In this document: piece after piece, positions 1 through 6,529 of the stretch
Layout of the letters: each line of letters opens with the position of its first letter
How positions within the stretch are numbered: the first letter of the stretch is position 1
Source of the DNA: Candidatus Nitrotoga sp. 1052
Lineage (GTDB): Bacteria > Pseudomonadota > Gammaproteobacteria > Burkholderiales > Gallionellaceae
NCBI RefSeq assembly: GCF_927312905.1
Contig: NZ_CAKMHQ010000094.1
Span: forward strand, 1-32,889
Reading direction: 5' to 3'
DNA length: 32,889 nt
Notes under the pieces: model-generated
Told to the model about the DNA's origin: nothing
Databases searched by the model: none
Seen by the model: the letters and a program-made list of their open reading frames with translations, nothing else
Position numbers and translations under genes: made by a program

Positions 1-312
1 ATGGGCGCATCAATTTAATCAATGAGTTACAAGAGAAGTCCGACAGGCTCCTAGGAGTATTTTGATAATATTTAGGGGATACTGGAAAAGGCTGCGCCTT
101 TTGTACACCCTTCATGTCAACTGTTAGGCAGCCTTATGACCATCAAACTTAAAAAGGCAATGAGAACTCCTGTTGCAACCCGCGTTGCACTTCGAACTTG
201 AATCCGCCATCATTTTTAATATTCCGATATTCCGTTATATTTGTACCTATTATACAAACGGGACGCCCAAAGGCACCCCATAATTCAAACTTTAAACTTC
301 AGCAAGGACTAT
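1..312. other. Left-edge non-coding stretch
   Basis: No convincing gene is seen. A GTTAGGC heptamer at 123-129 matches the GTTRRRY core of integron recombination sites and could be the left boundary of the cassette-like unit ending near 948. A single heptamer occurs by chance a few times in a window this size, so alone it is weak. A 21-codon open frame at 137-202 has no clear ribosome site. Confidence 0.4.
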
Positions 313-861
313 ATGGGCAAACTCTACAACGAAATTACTCCCGAGCTCACGTCGTGGGTTCAGAAGCAGCACGTGTTCTTCGTCGCAACGGCACCATTAG
401 CAGCTGAAGGCCATGTGAACTGTTCCCCAAAAGGCCTGGACTCTCTCAGAATTCTCACTTCTCAGACGGTCGCGTATGCCGATCTCACAGGAAGCGGAGC
501 CGAGACAATCGCTCACATCAGGGAGAACGGGCGAATCGTCCTGATGTTCTGTGCGTTTGAGGGGCCACCGAAGATCGTCCGCTTCCACGGGACGGGCGAG
601 ACTGTCTTGCCAGGCACGCCGCTTTGGGAGGAGCTTGCTCCAAAGATGTACTTGAAGCCGAGTACTCGGGCAATCATCTTGATCCGCGTCACTCGCGTCA
701 GCGATTCTTGTGGATACGGAGTCCCGATCATGCCGTATGTCGAAGATCGCGACGTCATCGACCGTTGGGTCGAGACAAAAGGCGTCGAGAATCTCTCTGC
801 CTATAGGCGCGAGAAGAACGCTAGCAGCATCGACGGGTTGCCAACAGCCGAATTCGAATGA
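313..861 (+). CDS. Pyridoxamine 5'-phosphate oxidase-family (flavin-binding split-barrel) protein
   Basis: The product is 182 residues from the ATG at 313. That start is preceded by AAGGA at 304-308; the frame stays open up to 241 but the upstream part shows no family similarity. The text has the pattern of PPOX-like split-barrel proteins: an early HVFFVATA strand, a VNCSPKG turn, YADLTGSG, then a run with GRIVLMFCAF and IVRFHGTGE. Such proteins usually bind FMN or a related cofactor; substrate and reaction cannot be told, and it need not be a true PdxH. The stop lies only seven bases before an attC-like palindrome, which is the geometry of an integron gene cassette. The gene stands alone between non-coding stretches. 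Family call is fairly sure, function is unknown. Confidence 0.8.
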   Translation: MGKLYNEITPELTSWVQKQHVFFVATAPLAAEGHVNCSPKGLDSLRILTSQTVAYADLTGSGAETIAHIRENGRIVLMFCAFEGPPKIVRFHGTGETVLPGTPLWEELAPKMYLKPSTRAIILIRVTRVSDSCGYGVPIMPYVEDRDVIDRWVETKGVENLSAYRREKNASSIDGLPTAEFE

Positions 862-868
862 AACTTGC

Positions 869-948
869 ATATAACCAGCACGATGCAACTGTTCCGATCG
901 GAAAAGCAAACGCTTATGGGCCCGCTGTTCGTCAGTTGCCTGTTAGAT
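869..948 (+). other. Putative integron attC recombination site (59-be-like)
   Basis: The outer cores are ATATAAC (869-875; 6 of 7 to RYYYAAC) and GTTAGAT (942-948; 7 of 7 to GTTRRRY), and TAAC pairs with GTTA. The inner arms GCAACTG (885-891) and CAGTTGC (933-939) are perfectly complementary. Total length of 80 bp and position directly after the stop codon fit attC. Against it, the spacers are unequal (9 and 2 bases), no integrase is in the window, and no second clear site follows. Confidence 0.45.
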
Positions 949-1008
949 GTATTCATCAGGAATTAAAGGGAGGGGGCTCGAATATTTCTGCTTGAGCTCA
1001 CCCATGAC

Positions 1009-1065
1009 CGTCGCCCGCGCATCCGTCTTGATGGCGTACCGCTGCACATCGTGCAACGCGGCTAA
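1009..1065 (+). pseudogene. Fragment of a REP-associated tyrosine transposase (RAYT, Y1_Tnp family)
   Basis: Eighteen codons followed by TAA read RRPRIRLDGVPLHIVQRG. This is the signature N-terminus of REP-associated tyrosine transposases, which normally continue with NN/NR and about 200 more residues. Nothing downstream continues the family in any frame, so this is a truncated scar of an element or of its flank. Confidence 0.6.
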
Positions 1066-1119
1066 ATTTAGCAGTTTATTGACAGCCTGGATTTGTTGGC
1101 TTGTTTGAGGGGTACGTCC

Positions 1120-1146
1120 AAAAAAACCTCCGGCTTTACCGGAGGT
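1120..1146 (-). terminator. Rho-independent terminator of the 52-residue secreted protein gene
   Basis: On the minus strand, CCTCCGG (1145-1139), a five-base loop and CCGGAGG (1133-1127) form a 7-bp GC-rich stem, extended by an A-T pair and followed by seven T (complement of the A-run 1120-1126). It begins 8 bases after the stop codon of the minus-strand small gene. Confidence 0.85.
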
Positions 1147-1153
1147 CGTCTAA

Positions 1154-1312
1154 TTATTTCTTCAAGCCAACAATGCAAGCCTGGATTTTGGCGTTGTCAC
1201 CAGCATGAGCCTTTTGGCAGTCTGCTGCCGACTGTGGGACACTTGTTGCAAATGACGGCAAAGCAACAACCGATACCAAAGCAAAAACTAGCATATTCAT
1301 TAAATTTTTCAT
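1154..1312 (-). CDS. Small secreted protein with two cysteines, 52 residues, unknown function
   Basis: A short minus-strand gene of 53 codons including the stop. The N-terminus MKNLMNMLVFALVSVVALPSFA is a textbook signal peptide (Lys3, hydrophobic core, small residues before a likely cut after Ala22), leaving a mature peptide of about 30 residues with Cys32 and Cys46. A strong ribosome site (AAAGGA, complement of 1322-1327) lies about nine bases upstream and a strong terminator starts 8 bases after the stop, so it looks like a self-contained transcription unit. The spacing C-x13-C with charged and helical residues between suggests a small disulfide-bonded helical hairpin in the periplasm; this is inference. 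No family was recognised. DsbD is encoded in the same window but no functional link is shown. Confidence 0.75.
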   Translation of the reverse strand: MKNLMNMLVFALVSVVALPSFATSVPQSAADCQKAHAGDNAKIQACIVGLKK

Positions 1313-1552
1313 TAATTAATTTCCTTTAAAAAGTTAATTTAAACTGACCTTATGCCAGTGCTTACCTAGTAAGCAAAATAGATGCCAGATTTTATAATAC
1401 TTAAAAAAACAATAAGTTACATAAACAATAGCTAGTAACAATAATAATAATGTCGCTTATCGGGGACATTTTTTATTTGATGCTTATAACGTACTGAATA
1501 TACATTCAATTAATAGTCGTCAATCAAAGACAATTGAATTAAAGGAATTGAA
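1313..1552. other. AT-rich intergenic stretch with weak hairpins
   Basis: No gene is seen. AATGTC (1449-1454) pairs with GACATT (1465-1470) and is followed by a T-run, resembling a weak plus-strand terminator with no gene ahead of it. ATTCAATT (1504-1511) pairs with AATTGAAT (1532-1539). GCTTAC/GTAAGC forms a small hairpin at 1360-1374 in the probable upstream region of the small secreted protein gene. Confidence 0.4.
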
Positions 1553-1610
1553 GGGTTGAGTAAAAGGATAGGCTCTCGCCAGCCCTTCCATCAAACCGTA
1601 TGTGCGGTTG
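1553..1610 (-). mobile_element. Group II intron-like RNA remnant, copy 1
   Basis: Read on the minus strand the segment has GCACATACGGTTTGATG, then a short G-rich hairpin (GGGCT...AGAGCC) and ends TACTCAACCC. This resembles the RNA segment 'cgcacgtacggttygatg-hairpin-ctactcaaccc' that commonly accompanies bacterial group II introns. A related copy with changes inside the hairpin lies at 16177-16225. No reverse transcriptase or domain V was found, so this is a scar. The element name rests on recall of the motif, not a search. Confidence 0.45.
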
Positions 1611-1740
1611 TGCGAGTTTTTGCTTCGCAAAAGCCCTGCCAACCACAATTCCCGCACACGACTTTCCAATGTTCTTCACACCAGGAGTGTGTCGGGCTTT
1701 TCCCATATTTAAAGATTGACCCCACCTACAGGGTGCTAAC

Positions 1741-2787
1741 ATGCGCGCCATGAGCACACCGAATCCAACAAAATCACAACTATGGCTGCTGTATTGTCGC
1801 CCCGGCTTTGAACGAGACTGCCTGCAGGAAACACAGGCAGCGCCACTCGAAGCCAGTGCCAACAGCGGCTTCCTCATCATTCAGGGCAAACCGCGCCTGC
1901 ATTATGACCAACTCACCTTTACCCGCCAGTTGATCACCCTGCTAGCCGAAGTTAGCGAGCTGCCCGATCGCGACCGCCTCACTCCGCTGCTTACAGCCAT
2001 ACCCGATACACCCGGGCAATTCAGCACACTGTGGCTGGAAACGCCTGACACCAACGATGGCAAAACCCTGTCCGGTTTTATTAAGCGCTTTCAACCCCTG
2101 CTGGAAGAAAAACTGCGCGCCAGCGGACGTATGGCTGAAGACCCCCGCTTGCCCCGCCTACATATCTTTTTCCCTGACAAGAATCGTGCACTGATCGGTA
2201 CAAGTGATCCGCGCAATAGCGCCGATGCAGCTATGGGCATCCTGCGCATGAAGATGCCTTATGAAGCGCCCAGTCGTTCTGTACTCAAGCTGGCCGAAGC
2301 TTTTGAGGTATTTTTATCCGAAGACGAAAAAACACAATGGATCAGGCCGGGCATGCGCGCGGTAGATCTGGGTGCCGCTCCCGGTGGCTGGACTTGGCAT
2401 CTTGTCAGTCTGGGCATGCAGGTGGTGGCAGTTGATAACGGCCCGCTCAAAGGCGTGGTGGCCGATCACCCTTCGGTTAAACACCTGCGTCAGGATGGCT
2501 TCCGCTATCGCTCCAAACACGCGGTAGACTGGCTGGTATGCGACATGATAGAGCAACCGGGACGGGTGGCCGCACTTGTCGCTGACTGGGTCGCCAGCGG
2601 CTCAACCAGCCGCGCCTTCTTCAACCTCAAGCTGCCGATGAAAAAACGCGTGGAAGCCTTGAACGAAGCGCTCGCCAGCATCCGCGAGATACTGGATAAA
2701 AAAGGCTTCAAGTATCGCTTGAAAGCGAAACAGCTATACCATGACCGTGAAGAAGTGACTGTGTTTCTGGCCAGGATTAAACGCTAA
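1741..2787 (+). CDS. rlmM: 23S rRNA 2'-O-ribose methyltransferase RlmM (C2498)
   Basis: The product methylates the 2'-hydroxyl of C2498 in 23S rRNA using S-adenosylmethionine, in the cytoplasm. It is 348 residues, close to the roughly 360 usual for the family. The N-terminal THUMP-like part opens with the typical LYCRPGFERDC (residues 17-27). The Rossmann methyltransferase domain shows the SAM-binding run VDLGAAPGGWTW near residues 207-218, an acidic VDNGPLKG after the next strand, DWLVCDM around 264-270 and the catalytic-lysine strand FFNLKLPMKKR near 294-304. ATG 1741 is preceded by AGGG (1730-1733) at usual spacing; ATG 1750 (MSTPNP) is a close alternative. It is a single-gene unit with a mobile-element scar before it and a MITE 32 bases after it. 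Confidence 0.95.
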   Translation: MRAMSTPNPTKSQLWLLYCRPGFERDCLQETQAAPLEASANSGFLIIQGKPRLHYDQLTFTRQLITLLAEVSELPDRDRLTPLLTAIPDTPGQFSTLWLETPDTNDGKTLSGFIKRFQPLLEEKLRASGRMAEDPRLPRLHIFFPDKNRALIGTSDPRNSADAAMGILRMKMPYEAPSRSVLKLAEAFEVFLSEDEKTQWIRPGMRAVDLGAAPGGWTWHLVSLGMQVVAVDNGPLKGVVADHPSVKHLRQDGFRYRSKHAVDWLVCDMIEQPGRVAALVADWVASGSTSRAFFNLKLPMKKRVEALNEALASIREILDKKGFKYRLKAKQLYHDREEVTVFLARIKR

Positions 2788-2819
2788 AACAAAACCAATT
2801 AAAGGAACCAGGCTCTACA

Positions 2820-2960
2820 GGGCACCTCTAAAAATTCAATTTTCGTCACAATACGGCGTTACTCTAAAAAAATTATCGCTTACATATCAACTATATGCCG
2901 CGCTCAAATTTTTTACTCGTGCCTTGTCTTGCTTAGAAAATTGAATTTTTAGAGGCGCCC
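2820..2960. mobile_element. MITE-like element with 25-bp terminal inverted repeats
   Basis: The left end GGGCACCTCTAAAAATTCAA (2820 onward, to 2844) is the inverted complement of the right end at 2936-2960 with one mismatch in 25. The four-base TACA occurs just outside both ends (2816-2819 and 2961-2964), as a target-site duplication would. The 141-bp unit has no coding capacity. Right-end-like sequence TTTTAGAGTGCCCTAA recurs as a decayed half near 21244-21259. Confidence 0.7.
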
Positions 2961-2965
2961 TACAG

Positions 2966-3362
2966 TCTGATTTCATTTTATGGGCCGCCCTGGCTTGCTC
3001 GCCAAACCGTGATTCGGGCGGTCCTCGCCACTCCGCCAGCCGTGATAGAGAACGCAAGCGCCGATGAGCGGGCGCGAGTCGCACAAGTTCTGGACCGCAT
3101 TCTGCCCGTCAGTCCGCGCCGGCTAGGGCTACTCAATGACGCCTCGATTACCTCCACCCTGACGCGCTACGAGCTTGAGCGAATTGCCGTGCCTACGCTT
3201 ATCCTGAGCGTGGCAGACGATTTATTCGTAACTTTCGACGGCGCCCGCTATAGCGCCGAGCATACTCCGCACGCACGCTTCATCGGCTACCCGAGTGGCG
3301 GACATCTGGGGGTCGGACACCAGAAAGAAGTTATTTCCGAAATAGTAGCTTTCTTGAAATAA
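2966..3362 (+). pseudogene. Alpha/beta hydrolase, 5'-truncated and probably frameshifted
   Basis: The open frame (GTG at 3009) encodes the C-terminal half of an alpha/beta hydrolase. The penultimate strand carries the catalytic acid in PTLILSVADDLF and the last helix begins at the catalytic histidine in PSGGHLGVGHQ. The nucleophile elbow (GxSxG) and all N-terminal strands are missing. Immediately right of the MITE, another frame reads SDFILWAAL (2966-2992), which fits the lid region of such hydrolases, then the family text continues in the GTG frame as ARQTVIRAVLATPP; a one-base indel near 2990-2996 would explain this. Only 28 bases separate rlmM from the MITE, so the missing half is not next door. 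It is almost certainly non-functional. Confidence 0.7.
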
Positions 3363-3736
3363 TGGTAGATAAAATATCCGCCTCATTTTAATCGAGATTG
3401 TCCATTAGGAAATTGAAGGCGCGCAGGCAGCTTTTGCCTAAAGCTCCTCAAACCAAGGTCTTCGTCGTTGTGAGAGTACCAATTGCTGCCGATTCTCAAA
3501 ATCAGCCCGCTCGCGGTAATTTTACTCAAACGATGAATAGCAAAATTCATGGCGTGGCTACGTTTTGGCTCGACAAGCTATCCGGGCTGGCATTAAATGA
3601 ATGGCCATCCCGGATAAATAGCTACACCAAGTCTATATTCTGTGGTGCTATGGGAAGGGAAAGGCAGTTTCGATAGTTAAATTTTTGAAAAGCAAATATG
3701 CGAATTGCCAATAATGCAGAAGCCATGCGATGACCG
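3363..3736. other. Non-coding stretch containing a long imperfect hairpin
   Basis: No gene could be supported. TATCCGGG (3579-3586) pairs with CCCGGATA (3609-3616), and inside it TGGCATT pairs with AATGGCCA with one bulge, giving a hairpin of about 38 bases. No T-run follows on either strand, so it is not a typical intrinsic terminator. It might be a repeat unit or a decayed element. Confidence 0.4.
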
Positions 3737-4051
3737 TTATGGCTTGTTAAAAAGCTTTCCAATTTCTTGATGAGCAAGCTGTTCCATGTTCTGTGGAAAT
3801 GAACCACGGGCTGAAAGCGCCCTGAGCACTAAATGTGCCGGAAGTCTGGACAAGGTCATCGGTGGACGCACAGGGTCTTGACCACCCGTCGTGCCTTCAT
3901 CCTCTATTCCTGCAACGATGCCAACACTACCTACTACTTTTGTTACTGCGTGATAGTCCTTTGGGTCTTTTAATGCGTGGATGATTGCGACTTGAGTATT
4001 AACGATGCCAATCAGTAATTCGGTCAGATCTTTTTCGGTTATTGCAGCCAT
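3737..4051 (-). CDS. Hypothetical protein, 104 residues
   Basis: A small soluble protein of unknown function. The start is well supported: AAAGGA (complement of 4058-4063) lies about six bases before the ATG. The N-terminal 35 residues look helical (ITEKDLTELLIGIVNTQVAI), followed by KDPKDYHAV, a Gly/Val segment and an acidic EDEG turn, then a Pro/Arg-rich part, and the tail is again helical. No signal peptide, cysteines or known motif are seen. It stands alone, downstream of no other minus-strand gene within 130 bases and beside a pseudogene. Good ribosome site and plausible composition suggest a real gene, but the family is not recognised. Confidence 0.55.
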   Translation of the reverse strand: MAAITEKDLTELLIGIVNTQVAIIHALKDPKDYHAVTKVVGSVGIVAGIEDEGTTGGQDPVRPPMTLSRLPAHLVLRALSARGSFPQNMEQLAHQEIGKLFNKP

Positions 4052-4188
4052 AATGAATCCTTTAAAAATTAGATGTTAAGTAAAAGTGATAAAGCAAGCG
4101 GTATCCATGAATCATTAAAGAAACAATAGCATTATTACACTCCGGATTACTTTAACTCACCATTCCGTAGAAATCAATAATCTAAAAA

Positions 4189-6027
4189 TCATAGCCCCAC
4201 ATATTTCAGCAATTGAAGAAATTGCCCTGCATCCTGATACCCAATTACACGGCGGCCGTCCTGCTCGCGCCCTTGTGCATCAAAAAATAAAATGGCGGGC
4301 GGACCGAATAACTCAAAACGTTTTAACAGTGCTTTATCTTCGTCGCTATTGGCAGTGACATCGATTTGTAGCAACACAGCGTTTTTCAGTTTAGCCTGCA
4401 CCTTGGCATCGGTGAAAGTATAACGCTCCATCTCCTTGCACGATATGCACCAGTCTGCGTAAAAATCCAGCATCACAGTCTTGCCATTCGCCTGTGCAAT
4501 GCGGGCATCCAGTTCAGCCACATTCTTTACCCGCACAAATTGCAGAGTCGAGGCCGCTTCTGCCTGGCCGTTGCCAAGTGCTGCCAGCGGACGCAGGATG
4601 TCGCGTGCGCCGGAGAGTGCACCGATCAAGTAGGCGCTGCCAAGCAAAAGCGCGAGAATACCGATGCCTTTCCATAGCTTCTGCCAACCTGAAGCATTGT
4701 TTGGCAGCGCTTCCAGCGCGTGCATATAAATGGCGGAAAGCACTAGCAGTGCCGCCCACAGCAACATCTGTATGCTCAACGGGATCAGCGTTGAAATGAG
4801 CCAGATCGCGAGCGCCAGCATTAATACGCCAAAAAAGCGCTTGACCGCTTCCATCCATGCGCCCGCCTTGGGCAATAGCGCTCCAGCTGATGCGCCGATC
4901 AATAGCAATGGCAAGCCCATGCCCATTGCTAGTGCGAACAACGCTGTTCCACCCAGCCAGGCGTCATGCGTCTGCCCGATATACAGCAGAGCAGCCGCCA
5001 TGGGTGCGGCGACGCATGGACTGACGATAATGGCAGATAGCGCGCCCATCACGAACACGCCGCTCAGATGGCCGCCATGCAGGCGGTTGCTGGTATTGGT
5101 CAATTTGCTTTGCAGGGCGGCGGGAAGTTGTAACTCGTAAAAACCGAACATCGATAAAGACAGCAACACGAACACGGCAGCGAAGCTGCCCAGTGCCCAG
5201 GGCGTTTGCAGCGCGCTGGATAATAGCGTGCCCGACAGACCAGCAGCCACGCCGATCGCTGCATAGGTTAATGCCATGCCGAACACGTAGGCAAGCGACA
5301 AGAGGAAGCCGTGCATTTTGGTAGGATGTGAGCTGCGACCGACGATGATGCCGGAAAGAATGGGAATCATCGGCAGCATGCAAGGAGTGAAAGCAAGCAG
5401 CAACCCGGCGCCAAAGAAAAATGACACGATCAGCCAGAAGCTACCCTGCTTGAATAGTTTGGCGAGCTGCGTACTTTCAGAATCAGCAGACATTGCAGCG
5501 CCTTGCGCCGACTGGGGCGAGGCTTGCATCTGTGGCGCTGTTGTGAGACTTGCCTTGGGTAGCACGATGCTGAACTGCTTATCAATTGGCGCGTAGCAAA
5601 GATCGTTTTCTTTGCACCCTTGATAACTGGCTGCCAGCGTAATATCCTGAGCCGTATTGTTGTTGCGTTCCAGCGTAATCACCGCTTGAAAGGGCTGATG
5701 AAATACCGTCATGTCACCGAAGTTGGGATCAGACTTCATGTCCCCTTTAGGCATGGACACATTCGTAATTTTTACGCCCGCAGCTTTTGCGGAATCGCCC
5801 GATATTGTGAATCTAAGCTTGTCACGATATAAATAGTAACCGGGCGTGATCTTGAAATTGGCAAGCACGGTGGATTCATCGCGCACGCTGACTTCCAGCC
5901 CGAATGCCTTATCCGGAGGCAAGATGACAGTTTGCTTCGCGCCACCCAGCAGCGGCAGTCGATCCAGAAAACTTTCCGCGTGGGATAACGGAACCAAGCA
6001 TAACAACATCAACAGTAAGAGACGCAT
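4189..6027 (-). CDS. dsbD: Thiol:disulfide interchange protein DsbD
   Basis: This inner-membrane reductase carries electrons from cytoplasmic thioredoxin to periplasmic DsbC/CcmG-type partners. It is 612 residues from ATG 6027; a TTG nine bases earlier leaves almost no room for the AAGG ribosome site. After the signal peptide (LLLLMLLCLVPLSHA) the periplasmic alpha domain holds Cys138 and Cys144 in GCKENDLCYAP. The membrane domain of about eight helices contains its redox pair at FTPCMLP (Cys216) and VSPCVAAP (Cys338). The C-terminal thioredoxin-like domain has the CxxC pair in DWCISCKEME (Cys527, Cys530). All six catalytic cysteines are present. It follows cutA by 158 bases on the same strand; cutA-dsbD adjacency is also known in enterobacteria. 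Confidence 0.96.
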   Translation of the reverse strand: MRLLLLMLLCLVPLSHAESFLDRLPLLGGAKQTVILPPDKAFGLEVSVRDESTVLANFKITPGYYLYRDKLRFTISGDSAKAAGVKITNVSMPKGDMKSDPNFGDMTVFHQPFQAVITLERNNNTAQDITLAASYQGCKENDLCYAPIDKQFSIVLPKASLTTAPQMQASPQSAQGAAMSADSESTQLAKLFKQGSFWLIVSFFFGAGLLLAFTPCMLPMIPILSGIIVGRSSHPTKMHGFLLSLAYVFGMALTYAAIGVAAGLSGTLLSSALQTPWALGSFAAVFVLLSLSMFGFYELQLPAALQSKLTNTSNRLHGGHLSGVFVMGALSAIIVSPCVAAPMAAALLYIGQTHDAWLGGTALFALAMGMGLPLLLIGASAGALLPKAGAWMEAVKRFFGVLMLALAIWLISTLIPLSIQMLLWAALLVLSAIYMHALEALPNNASGWQKLWKGIGILALLLGSAYLIGALSGARDILRPLAALGNGQAEAASTLQFVRVKNVAELDARIAQANGKTVMLDFYADWCISCKEMERYTFTDAKVQAKLKNAVLLQIDVTANSDEDKALLKRFELFGPPAILFFDAQGREQDGRRVIGYQDAGQFLQLLKYVGL

Positions 6028-6185
6028 CGCTTTCAAAACCTTAGTGGATGTTACCTATAAATCAGTAACTTGACGAACCAAATGACTCTATGAAAATAGA
6101 GGATGTTTTGTTTTCTAAATGGCTATAAGGTGAGCAATCATAATTCAAGACAGCCTTCACTTTTACTCCTTCCAGCCTCACATTG

Positions 6186-6524
6186 TCAGGGAAGGCTGGC
6201 AGAGGTTGGAGATGTTTCTTGCACGATCCACTGTAGATAGCCGGGCAACCCTGCGTTAATCGAGACAGCAATGATCTCGGGAAGTTCATAGGGATGATGT
6301 GCACGGATGACGGCCTCAAGGTGCGGGTAGGCGGCGCGGGTAGTCTTGATCAGCAGCGGCACCTCACTAGCCGTCTCTATTTTTCCCTGCCAGCGATAGA
6401 CCGAGGTGCATTCCGCCAGCATGTTGATGCAGGCGGCGGCCCGACTTTCAATCAAAGCATTGGCCACGCGCTGGGCGCTCTCACGATTAGGCAAGTTGGT
6501 TAGGACTAGAAGAATTTCGTCCAT
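6186..6524 (-). CDS. cutA: Divalent-cation tolerance protein CutA
   Basis: A small trimeric PII-like ferredoxin-fold protein, 112 residues, linked in E. coli to copper tolerance though its exact role is unsettled. Family hallmarks are the early VLTNLPNRESA, RAAACINML with the conserved cysteine, VYRWQGKIE, VPLLIKTT, and the late HPYELPEIIAV. The ATG at 6524 was chosen over an upstream TTG because it matches the family start. It begins three bases after the holA stop, so translation is probably coupled and the gene belongs to the leuS-lptE-holA-cutA run. Confidence 0.95.
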   Translation of the reverse strand: MDEILLVLTNLPNRESAQRVANALIESRAAACINMLAECTSVYRWQGKIETASEVPLLIKTTRAAYPHLEAVIRAHHPYELPEIIAVSINAGLPGYLQWIVQETSPTSASLP

Positions 6525-6529
6525 CAACT

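Noticed and set aside
397-909. Minus-strand 170-codon frame opposite the pyridoxamine-oxidase-like gene
   Set aside because: It is antisense to a recognisable protein and has no family pattern of its own.
1449-1475. Plus-strand terminator
   Set aside because: The stem is only six mostly weak pairs and no plus-strand gene precedes it.
1539-1880. Minus-strand 113-codon frame across the rlmM start
   Set aside because: It runs through the group II intron-like relic and antisense to rlmM; such frames (with RFDGRAGES-like text) are usual artefacts of these relics.
3398-3676. Plus-strand 92-codon frame after the hydrolase fragment
   Set aside because: It contains the long hairpin, has no ribosome site and no protein-like pattern.
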